A stretch of 64,000 nucleotides of DNA from an uncultured Opitutales bacterium (GTDB lineage: Bacteria > Verrucomicrobiota > Verrucomicrobiia > Opitutales > Intestinicryptomonadaceae): positions 1 to 64,000 of the forward strand of contig URJY01000005.1 in the NCBI GenBank assembly GCA_900548275.1, in the 5' to 3' direction. Both the position numbers and the translations under genes were made by a program. The notes beneath the pieces were generated by a model that worked only from the letters and a program-made list of their open reading frames with translations, ran no database searches and was not told the origin of the DNA. Positions 7,324 through 15,756 of the stretch are shown here, one piece after another; position 1 is the first letter of the stretch, and each line of letters opens with the position of its first letter.

Positions 7324-9642
7324 GTGAAATTTTATAAGTCAGTAATAGCCTTTGTGGGGGCTGCGCTGTTTGCGGGCGCGGTTTATTCAGCCGACGCGAC
7401 GCCGACGGAAAAGAAAGCCGATTCGGTTCAGCCCGAAAAAGCCGCCGACGCGGGAAAGCCGAAACGCATACGGCGCGACGTTCCGTGGGTGTCGCTGGCA
7501 CACCAGAGGGCACTCCGCGCACAGGCGGAGGGAATACAGACAAAGCCCGAAGAGCCGAAAAAGGGCGGATACATTTCGAATCTGACAAAAGATTCGGCAC
7601 CCGAACTTACCGCGGACAAATTCAAATACGCCGACGACAAATCGGGGAAACTCGTGGCGACGGGCGACGCGCGAATATTCGACAAAAACTACGAGGCATT
7701 TTCGGATAAAGTCGAGTTCTCGCAAAACGAGGGCTACGCGCGCACGTCGGGCAACGTAAGACTTTCGGACACGCGCTACCGTATCGCGGCGGAAGACATC
7801 TACATCAACTTCAAAGACGACGCAATGAAGTCGGAATATATCCGCTTCGGCTCATACCCCGTTTTCGTGGAGTCGGACAGCCTGAAGGCGGAGGGCGAAA
7901 AAGTGCTTCTGGGCGAATCGGTGATGTACTTCGGCGAACCGTGCTACGCGTCGATGAACGCGTCGGCGTCGGAAATTTCGTACGACAAGAAAACCGACAT
8001 TCTGGCGATGGAAGACGTGACAATGGCAATCGGCCCCGTGCCGTTTTTCTACGTGCCGTCATACTCGCAAAAGGGGCTGAAACGCCCGCCGTTCGACATC
8101 GAAACGCGCGTCGGCTACAACGGCGACAACGGCGCATACATCGCAAACACAATCCACTACAACGGGCTTGAAGACGTGTCCCCCGGTGTGCTGCTCGACT
8201 ACTACAGCGAACGCTCGGTTCTCTTCGGGCCCGCGGTCAGATACGATACGCAACTTGCCGAGACAATCCTCAACGGATGGGCGCAGGGCGCATATATGAA
8301 CGACAACGCCGACGCAAAGACGCGCGGCGTGGACTCGCTCGGCAGGGCGATTGACCGCGACAGATTCTTCGCGGAATTCCGCCACAAACAGAACATCGGC
8401 GAACGCATAGAGCTGACGGGCACAATGAGCTACTGGAGCGACGAATTCGTAACGCGCGACTTCCGCCCCGAACTGTTCTACGACAACCAAGTTCCCGACA
8501 ACTTCGCCGAGGCTAACTACTACGGCGACTTCTTCACGGGGTCGGTCTTCGGCAGATTCGCGCCGAACAACTGGGAGGTCGTCAAACAGCGTCTGCCCGA
8601 GGCGCGCATCGACGTGCAGCCCGTGGAAATCTTCAATACGGGCGCATACCAGACGGGCTTTGTATCGTACACATACCTGCGCGAGTTCGATCCGCTCTCG
8701 ACCGCCAACTACCTCTACAGCAACCGCGCCGACGCATACTACGGCATCTACCGCCCGATAGAGCTTTCGCCGTGGAGCAAGTTCACGCCGATAATCGGCG
8801 GACGCGCAACCTACTACGCAAACGCAAAGGGCGCAAACAGCGACTACGCGCGCTTCCTCGGACAGGTCGGCTTCGACGCGCAGATGGACATCTGGGGCAC
8901 GTTCGAATACCAGAGCCACACGATGGGAATCGACGGAATCCGCCACCATATGATTCCGCAAATCAGCTACCGCTACATTCCCGCGGCGGAACAGGGCAGG
9001 GCGGAAATACCGCAAATAGACACGGAATACCTGACGACATACCCGCCGATTCTCGACCTCGGAACGCTGCGCAACGTGGACGAAATCTACGCGACAAACA
9101 CAATGCGCTTCGGTCTGCAGAACATTTTCGAAACGCGCGACGAAACGTACGGCTCGCGCGAAATCGCCCGCTTCGACGTGTATCAGGACGTAAACTTCGA
9201 AAAACGCCGCGTGCCGCAGTCGAAGCGCGACAGGGACTCGTTCTCCGACTTGTTCGTAAACGCGTCGGTCTCGCCCGCGCGCTGGCTGACGCTCGGCTCG
9301 TACACGAGGTTCAATCTCGACAGAATCGACCTGCCCGAAATCAACCCGTACATCGGGCTGCTCGACGGCGACGAATGGTCGGTATATCTGGGCTACACCT
9401 ATTTGCAGGGAGAACTCAACCAGTACTTCGTGCTCGCCGAATACAAAATCAGCGAACGCTACAAAGTGTTCGGGCGTTGGGCGTACGACCAGAGGCTTTC
9501 GCTCTTCACCGATCAAACCTACGGACTGTGGACGCGCATGGGCAACTCGTGGATAATCGAGTATATGATAACGGAACGTTCCGGCTCGACGCGCCAGAAC
9601 AACTTCTCGTTCGGTGCGCGCGCAACGCTGCTGATATTCTAA
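7324..9642 (+). CDS. lptD: LPS-assembly outer-membrane protein LptD (OstA family)
   Basis: This is predicted to insert lipopolysaccharide into the outer leaflet of the outer membrane. From a GTG start (VKFYKSVIAFVGAALFAG) it has 772 residues. That start gives a clean signal peptide ending near VYSADA and is preceded by a G-rich stretch. The open frame extends upstream into repeat sequence without a signal peptide, so I rejected the earlier ATG at 7168. An N-terminal OstA/LptA-like domain lies at about residues 95-220 (ELTADKFKYADD, GDARIFD, RIAAEDIYI). The rest is rich in alternating aromatic and polar residues and ends in ATLLIF, as in a beta barrel. The stop overlaps the scpA start by one base. 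Confidence 0.85.
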   Translation: MKFYKSVIAFVGAALFAGAVYSADATPTEKKADSVQPEKAADAGKPKRIRRDVPWVSLAHQRALRAQAEGIQTKPEEPKKGGYISNLTKDSAPELTADKFKYADDKSGKLVATGDARIFDKNYEAFSDKVEFSQNEGYARTSGNVRLSDTRYRIAAEDIYINFKDDAMKSEYIRFGSYPVFVESDSLKAEGEKVLLGESVMYFGEPCYASMNASASEISYDKKTDILAMEDVTMAIGPVPFFYVPSYSQKGLKRPPFDIETRVGYNGDNGAYIANTIHYNGLEDVSPGVLLDYYSERSVLFGPAVRYDTQLAETILNGWAQGAYMNDNADAKTRGVDSLGRAIDRDRFFAEFRHKQNIGERIELTGTMSYWSDEFVTRDFRPELFYDNQVPDNFAEANYYGDFFTGSVFGRFAPNNWEVVKQRLPEARIDVQPVEIFNTGAYQTGFVSYTYLREFDPLSTANYLYSNRADAYYGIYRPIELSPWSKFTPIIGGRATYYANAKGANSDYARFLGQVGFDAQMDIWGTFEYQSHTMGIDGIRHHMIPQISYRYIPAAEQGRAEIPQIDTEYLTTYPPILDLGTLRNVDEIYATNTMRFGLQNIFETRDETYGSREIARFDVYQDVNFEKRRVPQSKRDRDSFSDLFVNASVSPARWLTLGSYTRFNLDRIDLPEINPYIGLLDGDEWSVYLGYTYLQGELNQYFVLAEYKISERYKVFGRWAYDQRLSLFTDQTYGLWTRMGNSWIIEYMITERSGSTRQNNFSFGARATLLIF

Positions 9643-10445
9643 TGGACGGGCGGAACATCGAGGATGCGGTAGTCGGCGGCGGATTCGAAATGTCCGTAAA
9701 GCTCAACGTATTCGAGGGCCCGCTCGACCTGCTTTTGTTTCTCATCCGCAAGAACGAAATCGACATCTACGACATCCCGATTGTCGAGGTGACGCGCCAG
9801 TATATGGCGGTTCTGCGGTCGATGAAAAATATGTCGCTCGACATCGCGGGCGAGTTTTTCGTGATGGCGGCAACGCTGATGTACATAAAAAGCAGAATGC
9901 TGCTGCCCACCGACGAACGCGTTGCGCAGGCGGCGGAGGAGGACGAAGACTCCGACATCGACCCGCGCTGGCGGCTCGTGGAGCAGCTGCTCGAGTACAA
10001 GAAAATCAAGTCGGCGGCGGACTCGCTCGAGGATATGATAGACTCGCGGCAGAACTTCGGCGAGCGCAGAATTTCGGACAAGGAAATTGTCTGCGAACGC
10101 CCGCTTCAGCCGTCCGACAAAATGGAAATCTGGACGACGTTCAACCTGATTCTGCGCAGACTCGCCGAAAAGCTCGTGCACGGCGAAATCACGAACGACA
10201 ACGTAACGGTCGCCGACAGAATGGAGTTCATACTGTCGTTTGCGGAGAAAAAATTCACGTTTTCGTCGCTGTTCGCGGGCGGGAAAACTGGGCTTGTGAA
10301 GCTGATGGCAACGTTCTTGGCGATGCTCGAGCTCACGAGGCTCAAGCGTCTGAAACTCACGCAGGATGTCGGCTTCGGCGAAATCTACTGCGAAAAAATC
10401 GAACCCGAAAAGCCCGCCGAAAACGCGGACGAAACGGCGCAATAA
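9642..10445 (+). CDS. scpA: Segregation and condensation protein A
   Basis: This is the kleisin subunit of the Smc-ScpAB condensin complex that compacts and segregates the chromosome. It has 267 residues from ATG 9642, which overlaps the lptD stop as TAATG. A second start at 9690 (MSVKLNVFEGPLDLL) gives 251 residues and fits the family N-terminus better. Motifs are VFEGPLDLLLFLIRKNEIDIYDIPI, split across the N-terminal Smc-neck binding region, the acidic linker DEDSDIDPRW, and the C-terminal winged-helix region around residues 185-245. No scpB or smc is in the window. Confidence 0.9.
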   Translation: MDGRNIEDAVVGGGFEMSVKLNVFEGPLDLLLFLIRKNEIDIYDIPIVEVTRQYMAVLRSMKNMSLDIAGEFFVMAATLMYIKSRMLLPTDERVAQAAEEDEDSDIDPRWRLVEQLLEYKKIKSAADSLEDMIDSRQNFGERRISDKEIVCERPLQPSDKMEIWTTFNLILRRLAEKLVHGEITNDNVTVADRMEFILSFAEKKFTFSSLFAGGKTGLVKLMATFLAMLELTRLKRLKLTQDVGFGEIYCEKIEPEKPAENADETAQ

Positions 10446-10459
10446 CCATTTTATCTACT

Positions 10460-10705
10460 ATGCGGTCGAACGACAGACAATCGAAATTGTTCGGAATCGG
10501 TCTCGATTCGGACGGGCAGAAACGCATCACGCAGGCCGACAAATTCCTGCTCGTGGGCGGCACCGAGGAAACGCACGAGGCGATGACCGAAACTGTCATC
10601 AAAACTTTCGAAGACTTGAAACGGCGCGGAAAGGAACTCGAGGACGCATCCCCGCAGGAACTTTCCGACATCATTCAAAAACACGCTTACAAAAAGGGAA
10701 AATAA
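10460..10705 (+). CDS. Small conserved-looking protein of unknown function
   Basis: This 81-residue product is rich in charged residues and has no signal peptide or membrane helix. Helical segments are predicted at residues 38-56 (HEAMTETVIKTFEDLKRRG) and 63-76. I do not recognise the family. Support for it being real comes from its position: 14 nt after scpA, with its TAA sharing one base with the glmM ATG (TAATG), so the two are probably translationally coupled. Codon use resembles its neighbours. Confidence 0.7.
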   Translation: MRSNDRQSKLFGIGLDSDGQKRITQADKFLLVGGTEETHEAMTETVIKTFEDLKRRGKELEDASPQELSDIIQKHAYKKGK

Positions 10706-12051
10706 TGAAATATTTCGGCACGGACGGAATCCGCGGAACATACGGCGACACGGAAATCAGCGAACCTTTCTTTGAGGCTCTCGGCAGAGCAGCAGCCGAC
10801 TGGCTCGCCGAAAACGGCGGCGGGAAAATCGTAGTCGGCGGCGACACGCGCGCTTCGACCGACGCGCTCAAGGTGGCGTTCGTTTCGGGTCTTGAAAAGG
10901 GCGGCGCGGCTTGCGAGGACCTCGGCGTTTTGCCGACTCCCGCGCTTGCGTACGGCGTGTTGGCGCACGGCGCGGCGGCGGGCGCGATGATTACGGCATC
11001 GCACAATCCGTACACCGACAACGGCATAAAATTCTTCGATTCCAAAGCCCGCAAAGTGGAGGACGAAGCTCAGGAGCGTCTGGAAACGCTTCTCGAAAAA
11101 TACTATTCGCCCGATTCGTCGTACGCGCCCAAGACTTTCGCGCCGCGCAAAATTTCGGCGGGCTCTTTCGCGCGCGACGAATACGCAAAAAAGATGGCGT
11201 CGATTTTCCCCGCGGGCTTTCTGAAAGGCGTGAAAATCGTCATCGATATGGCAAACGGCGCGACGAGCGGAATTTCCTCGAAAGTGTTTGCCGACTACGG
11301 CGCGCAGGTCTTCGAGCTCGGCTGCGAGCCGACGGGGCTTAACATCAACGACGGAATAGGCAGCCAGCACCCCGAAAAAATGGCGGCGTATTGCAAAGAG
11401 GTCGGCGCGGATGTGGGCTTTGCCCACGACGGCGACGGCGACAGGGTTGTGGTTGCCGACGAAACGGGTTCGATTCTCGAGGGCGAGGAGATTTTGGGGC
11501 TGATTGCGCTCGACGCAAAACGCCGCGGCAAGCTGTCGGCGGATGCGATTGTTACGACTCTCCAGAGCAATATGGGGCTTGACGAATCGCTCGCCGACAA
11601 CGGTATCGGCGTGTTCCGCAGCGGCATCGGCGACAGGCTCGTAATGCGCGAAATGCTCGCAAACAACTGCGCAATCGGCGGCGAAAATTCGGGGCACTTC
11701 ATCTTCTCGGAAATCTCGCCGTGCGGCGACGGTCTGGCGGCGGCTCTTGCGGTTCTTTCGCTTGCGGTACAAAACGGCGGCAGGCTCTCGGCTCTGCGCG
11801 GCGGAATCAGAATGTATCCGCAGTTGGCGAAGGCGGTGAAGGTAGCCCGCAAAACGCCGATTGAAGAAACCGCAAACCTCTCGAAGGCGATGGACGAATG
11901 TTCGGCGATTCTCGGCGCGGAGGGCAGAATTTTGGTTCGCTACTCGGGCACGGAAAAGAAGATAAGACTGCTCGCCGAGGGCAAGGATTCGGCGAAAATC
12001 GACCGCTGTATGAAATTACTTGAAAATGCAGTAGAATTAGACTTGCAGTAG
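10705..12051 (+). CDS. glmM: Phosphoglucosamine mutase
   Basis: It converts glucosamine-6-phosphate to glucosamine-1-phosphate on the path to UDP-GlcNAc, feeding peptidoglycan and lipid A. It has 448 residues, the standard length. Family motifs are MKYFGTDGIRG at the N-terminus, the phosphoserine loop ITASHNPYTDNGIKFF, the metal-binding loop AHDGDGDR, the sugar loop GGENSGH, and the phosphate loop RYSGTEKKIR near the C-terminus. GlmM rather than ManB is supported by the FGTDGIRG start and GGENSGH. It is coupled to the preceding 81-residue ORF. Confidence 0.97.
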   Translation: MKYFGTDGIRGTYGDTEISEPFFEALGRAAADWLAENGGGKIVVGGDTRASTDALKVAFVSGLEKGGAACEDLGVLPTPALAYGVLAHGAAAGAMITASHNPYTDNGIKFFDSKARKVEDEAQERLETLLEKYYSPDSSYAPKTFAPRKISAGSFARDEYAKKMASIFPAGFLKGVKIVIDMANGATSGISSKVFADYGAQVFELGCEPTGLNINDGIGSQHPEKMAAYCKEVGADVGFAHDGDGDRVVVADETGSILEGEEILGLIALDAKRRGKLSADAIVTTLQSNMGLDESLADNGIGVFRSGIGDRLVMREMLANNCAIGGENSGHFIFSEISPCGDGLAAALAVLSLAVQNGGRLSALRGGIRMYPQLAKAVKVARKTPIEETANLSKAMDECSAILGAEGRILVRYSGTEKKIRLLAEGKDSAKIDRCMKLLENAVELDLQ

Positions 12052-12101
12052 CGCGCCGCAGTGTGTAGCCTTTTCGACAACTTTTAATCCGAATAATTTG
12101 T

Positions 12102-13535
12102 ATGGCAGACGAAAACAACACCCCACCCGAAATCGTAGAAGAAAAAATCAGAGATCTTGATCCGCGCCTCATCAAACAGGTAGAAAACGCGGAAAAATCA
12201 ATCGACAAGAACCCCGCGTACGTCATCGACATTTGCGGAACGGTTCTGGCAAAGCACCCGTCCTGCGTGGAAGTCAGGAAGATTCTGCGTCAGGCGCAGT
12301 TCAAAAAATTCGGCAAAGGCAACCCGATTGCCAAGTTCGTGGCGTCGATTCAGGGCGCGATTTTCGCAATGCAGGCAGGCGCAAAGCTCAAAAAAGGTCA
12401 GGCGTTGGAAGTCATCGCCGAAGCCGAAAAACAGCTCTCCGTGTGCCCCGAAAACGAACCCGTTCTGAAGACCCTCGCAGCGGCGGCGGCTTCGCTCCAA
12501 TTCTGGGGAACGGCGGCCGAGGCGTACCAGTCAATCGCGCGCTTCAAGCCCGACAACGAAAAGAATTTGCTCGCGCTCGCCGCCGCGCTCGTAAAGAGCA
12601 AACAGCCCGACTCTGCAATGCAGGTCTGCGAACGCATCCTCAAGAAGAACCCGTCCAACGGCGACGCGCAGGCTCTCGCGCGCAGTGCGTCGGTCATCAA
12701 GACGATGGAAAAGGGCGACTGGGAAAACACCGAAGTCAGCGCGACCAAGAAGGTCAAGGACGCCGAGGAAACCCTCAACCGCCAGAAGGAGACAAGCTCG
12801 GTCAACGACGAGGAAACTCTCGCAAGAATGGTCGAACGCCTCGCCGCGCAGATTTCCACAGACCCCGAAAACATCAATCTGTACCGCGAAATCTGCGGAC
12901 ACCTGCGCACTCTCAAGCGTTATGACGAAGCCCTCGAGTATGTCCGCAAGGCGCGCCAGCAGCCGCTCGGCAAGGGCGACACCACTTTCGAAAAGATGGA
13001 GCAGAACTTCCTCGTCGCGTCGATGGACAAGCGCATTGCTGACCTCCAACAGAAAATCGCCGAAAACCCCGAAGACGCCGAAGCAAAGGCGGCTCTCGCC
13101 GACCTCAAAAGGCGGGAGCACGACCTCAAGCTCGAAAACGCAAAGCAGATGGTCGAACGCTATCCGAACGACTTCAACTACCGCTACGAGCTCGGCGTTC
13201 TGCTTTTCGAAGACGGCAATCTGGACGAAGCGATTATGCAGTTCCAGATTTCGCAGCGCAGCCCCAAGGTTCGCGGGCAGTCGCTGCTCGGCTTGGGCAG
13301 GGCGTTCATCGCGGGCAAGAAATACGATATGGCGGTGGACCAGCTCGAAACGGCGAAGAAGGAAGCAAAGATTATGAACGAATCCAAGAAGGAAATCGTT
13401 TACGAGCTTGCGACCGCGTACGAGCTGATGGGCAAGAAGGAACAGGCGTTCACCGAGTTCAAGGAAATCTATCAGGCGGATATTTCCTATAAAGACGTTG
13501 CGGCGAAAATCAACGCCTACTACGCATCCAAGTAG
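12102..13535 (+). CDS. TPR-repeat protein of unknown function
   Basis: This 477-residue protein has no signal peptide and is made almost entirely of tetratricopeptide-like helical repeats. Examples are the units near residues 145-180 (AAEAYQSIARFKPDNEKNLLALAAALVK is part of one), 255-300 (a unit with RYDEALEYVRKARQQP-like spacing), 350-390 (FNYRYELGVLLFEDGNLDEA) and 395-440. It is acidic at the N-terminus and probably cytoplasmic. It stands 50 nt after glmM and may be co-transcribed with it. TPR proteins scaffold protein complexes; no partner can be named here. Confidence 0.85.
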   Translation: MADENNTPPEIVEEKIRDLDPRLIKQVENAEKSIDKNPAYVIDICGTVLAKHPSCVEVRKILRQAQFKKFGKGNPIAKFVASIQGAIFAMQAGAKLKKGQALEVIAEAEKQLSVCPENEPVLKTLAAAAASLQFWGTAAEAYQSIARFKPDNEKNLLALAAALVKSKQPDSAMQVCERILKKNPSNGDAQALARSASVIKTMEKGDWENTEVSATKKVKDAEETLNRQKETSSVNDEETLARMVERLAAQISTDPENINLYREICGHLRTLKRYDEALEYVRKARQQPLGKGDTTFEKMEQNFLVASMDKRIADLQQKIAENPEDAEAKAALADLKRREHDLKLENAKQMVERYPNDFNYRYELGVLLFEDGNLDEAIMQFQISQRSPKVRGQSLLGLGRAFIAGKKYDMAVDQLETAKKEAKIMNESKKEIVYELATAYELMGKKEQAFTEFKEIYQADISYKDVAAKINAYYASK

Positions 13536-13558
13536 ACTCTGTTCGCCAACGTTTGCGG

Positions 13559-13590
13559 AAAAAGGCGCGGTTTTTGCCGCGCCTTTTTTT
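13559..13590 (+). terminator. Rho-independent terminator after the TPR gene
   Basis: The stem AAAAGGCGCGG / CCGCGCCTTTT with a T-rich loop is followed by a run of seven T, 24 nt past the TPR stop. It matches in position and style the GC hairpin found in the tail modules of long elements 1 and 2, so here the repeat module appears to serve as the terminator. Confidence 0.85.
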
Positions 13591-13591
13591 G

Positions 13592-13640
13592 TGTATAAGT
13601 TCGTGCGAACTTATTTTGTTTATTTTCGAAACCTGCTTTT
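13592..13640. repeat. Minimal palindromic tail module next to long element copy 3
   Basis: A short palindrome, ATAAGTTCGTGCGAACTTAT, has the same outer boxes as the modules beside copies 1 and 2 but no inner insert. It is followed by TTTGTTTATTTTCGAAACCTG, the reverse complement of the flank shared by the other copies. Confidence 0.65.
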
Positions 13641-13961
13641 TTAATGAAAAATGAATAATGAAAAATGAATAATTGGGGCGCGTTCGCGCCCTCGACTCTC
13701 GCAGGCGGATTTTTTTGTTTTAATAGCTTACTTGGAGTTTGTGGGTAGTTCGAATTTTTCAATACGATAGCTACAGTATGTATTACTGTCTTATACGTCG
13801 GTGGTATCCATTCTCCAAGACAACTATAACAACAAAGTAAAACACCAGTGGGACAATAGGGTTTGCCCGCGAAGCGGTGCAAACCCTTATAGTGTTGTTC
13901 TTTTTGCGTCTATTTATAAACGCAAAAATTCATTCATTTTTCATTATTCATTTTTCATTAA
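13641..13961 (-). repeat. Long element copy 3, complete, minus orientation, core 13755-13825
   Basis: Terminal inverted arrays lie at 13641-13674 and 13929-13961 and are built from ATGAATA / ATGAAAA units. Read on the minus strand the internal order equals copy 2: hairpin GCGTTTATAAATAGACGC, hairpin GGGTTTGC/GCAAACCC, CTATTGTCCCACTGG, a 71 nt unique core able to form ACAGTA-ATACA-TACTGT, CAAACTCCAAG, CTATTAAAAC, and the GGGCGCG/CGCGCCC hairpin. The core has no evident similarity to the other two. Short ORFs across it look non-coding. Confidence 0.8.
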
Positions 13962-14039
13962 CAAAACATCCGCCAAAAATTGCTCGCTCCGAGTTAAAAT
14001 TATCTTGCAAAGACGGGCGTTTTTTGAGGGAATACAGGC

Positions 14040-14139
14040 AAGGTCGGGCCCTATGCAATTTGTCGTGCGCCAACCCCGCCAGATTCGGAAGAAAGCAACG
14101 GTAACGATACTTCATTTGTGCAGTAGGTAGCCTGACCCC
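14040..14139 (+). ncRNA. ffs: Signal recognition particle RNA, small bacterial (4.5S) type
   Basis: The apical part carries the near-invariant SRP domain IV signature: CCGCCAGATTCGGAA, a GGAA-type tetraloop, and GAAAGCAACGG on the other side, followed by TTTGTGCAGTAGGTAGCC as in many 4.5S RNAs. The ends pair: GGTCGGGC at 14042-14049 with GCCTGACC at 14130-14137, with one wobble. A T-rich tract follows directly. The RNA binds Ffh and guides membrane proteins to SecYEG. The ends are estimated to within a few bases. The uppS start codon lies only 20 nt downstream. Confidence 0.92.
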
Positions 14140-14156
14140 TTTTTATTTCCTTTTTT

Positions 14157-14900
14157 ATGTCATCCCGCCCAGCAATAGATACTTCCGCAAAAAATCCGCG
14201 ACACGTCGCAATCATAATGGACGGCAACGGCAGATGGGCAAAGGAACGCGGGCTGAAACGCATCGACGGGCACAGACAGGGCGCAAAACAAATCGAAAAG
14301 GTGCTCGAAGCCGCAAAAGACGCGGGCGTGGAATTTCTGACGCTCTACGCGTTCTCGTCGGAAAACTGGAACAGACCCAAAGAGGAGGTCGACGCGCTGA
14401 TGGCTCTGCTTTCGGCGGCAATCCGCGAGAACAGAAAGTCGTTCATCGAAAACAGCGTGCGCTTCAGGACAATCGGCAACATCGACGCCCTCCCCCGAAA
14501 TTGCGTCGACGAAATCCGCGCGTTGCAGGACGAAACTAAAAACTTCGACAACCAAACGCTCGTGCTCGCCCTCAACTACGGTTCGCGCGACGAACTCGTG
14601 CGGGCGTTCGGCAAAATGGCGCGCGACGTCGCCGACGGCAGGCTTTCGCCCGAAAAAATCTCGTGGCAGACGATAGCCGAAAACCTCGATACCGCCGACA
14701 TTCCCGACCCCGACCTGCTCATAAGAACGTCGGGCGAAATGCGGCTGAGCAACTATCTGATGTTGCAGGCGGCATACGCCGAGCTGTACTTCACGAAAAC
14801 ATATTGGCCAGATTTCGGCGCGGACGATTTCGCCGAAGCCCTGCGGCAATACCGCCTGCGCGAACGCCGCTACGGTCTGACGGGCGAACAACTCAAATAA
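14157..14900 (+). CDS. uppS: Isoprenyl (undecaprenyl) diphosphate synthase
   Basis: This cis-prenyltransferase builds undecaprenyl diphosphate, the lipid carrier for peptidoglycan and O-antigen, from IPP and FPP. It has 247 residues, the usual length. Motifs are HVAIIMDGNGRWAKERG (catalytic Asp and P-loop-like), TLYAFSSENWNRP, and DLLIRTSGEMRLSN with YTFSP-equivalent YFTKTYWPDF. The start follows a T-rich tract directly after the SRP RNA and has no visible Shine-Dalgarno. It opens the uppS-cdsA-dxr-rseP-ispG run, a common bacterial gene order. Confidence 0.95.
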   Translation: MSSRPAIDTSAKNPRHVAIIMDGNGRWAKERGLKRIDGHRQGAKQIEKVLEAAKDAGVEFLTLYAFSSENWNRPKEEVDALMALLSAAIRENRKSFIENSVRFRTIGNIDALPRNCVDEIRALQDETKNFDNQTLVLALNYGSRDELVRAFGKMARDVADGRLSPEKISWQTIAENLDTADIPDPDLLIRTSGEMRLSNYLMLQAAYAELYFTKTYWPDFGADDFAEALRQYRLRERRYGLTGEQLK

Positions 14901-14907
14901 GGGCAAA

Positions 14908-15750
14908 ATGCTTGCAAGAATAGCCAGTACTCTCGGACTTTGGGCAATCACGGTTTTTGCCGTAGTATATTTCGGCTCGCTCGGTTGGACGGTTCTCATT
15001 GCCGTGCTCGCGGGCGGCGCGCTCGAGGAAACCTGCCGGCTTCTCGAAAGAATCGGGCTTAAGCCGATGTCGAAATGCGCCCAAGTTTTCTCGGCGGCGA
15101 TTTTCGCGGCAAGCTGGCTGTTCCCGCACTTCGACATTTTCCACTTCGGCGGCGGTTCGCTGATTTTCGCATGCTGCGTGGTCTTCACCGCACTCATCGC
15201 GGTTCGAGACCCCTACGGCGACTTCATCCCGAAGACGGTTGTCCCGACGGTCGCGGCGATTCTGTGCGTACCGTTCCCGCTCCACTGGCTTGCGGTTGCG
15301 GGCGCGGAATGGGCGACGGAAACATCGGCGTACACGGGCGTGCTTCTTGCAGTCTGGATTGTCGCGGCGGCGAAATTTTCGGACGTCGGCGCGTACGTAA
15401 TCGGCGCGGCGTTCGGCAGACACAAGATGTCGCCGAACATCAGCCCGAACAAGACTTGGGAGGGCGCGGTCGGCGGGCTTGTCTCTTCGGCGGCGATATC
15501 GGCGGCGATTGCGTGGCTCGGCTCGCCCATCCTGCCCGAAACATTCCAGCCGCTCACGGCGGCGACGACGGGCACCGCGATAGGTGCGGCGGCGATAGTC
15601 TCCGACCTGCTCGAATCGGTGCTAAAACGCCGCGCCGACATCAAGGACTCGGGCGCATTCATCCCCGGAATCGGCGGCGCGCTCGACTTGGCGGACTCGC
15701 TGCTGCTCTCGGTGCCGCTCGGCGCGACAATGCTTGCAATCATTTTATAA
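14908..15750 (+). CDS. cdsA: Phosphatidate cytidylyltransferase
   Basis: It makes CDP-diacylglycerol from phosphatidate and CTP for all phospholipids. This integral membrane protein of 280 residues has about seven hydrophobic segments. Near the C-terminus is the family signature SDLLESVLKRRADIKDSGAFIPG split over residues 232-258, then GIGGALDLADSLL. The usual GHGG is GIGG here and LDRxDS is LDLADS, mild variants of the signature. It starts 7 nt after uppS. Confidence 0.93.
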   Translation: MLARIASTLGLWAITVFAVVYFGSLGWTVLIAVLAGGALEETCRLLERIGLKPMSKCAQVFSAAIFAASWLFPHFDIFHFGGGSLIFACCVVFTALIAVRDPYGDFIPKTVVPTVAAILCVPFPLHWLAVAGAEWATETSAYTGVLLAVWIVAAAKFSDVGAYVIGAAFGRHKMSPNISPNKTWEGAVGGLVSSAAISAAIAWLGSPILPETFQPLTAATTGTAIGAAAIVSDLLESVLKRRADIKDSGAFIPGIGGALDLADSLLLSVPLGATMLAIIL

Positions 15751-15756
15751 CAATTT

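Noticed and set aside
8059..9516. Long open frame antisense to lptD
   Set aside because: Same shadow effect; no domain or ribosome site, whereas the sense frame has a signal peptide and OstA motifs.
13641..13674. Short tandem ATGAATA/ATGAAAA units as a CRISPR array
   Set aside because: The units are 7-8 nt with no unique spacers of regular length and no cas genes nearby. They are the ends of the long element.
13801..14130. Open frame of 109 codons across long element 3 and the SRP RNA
   Set aside because: It overlaps a well-supported structural RNA and a repeat element, and its product has no protein-like character.
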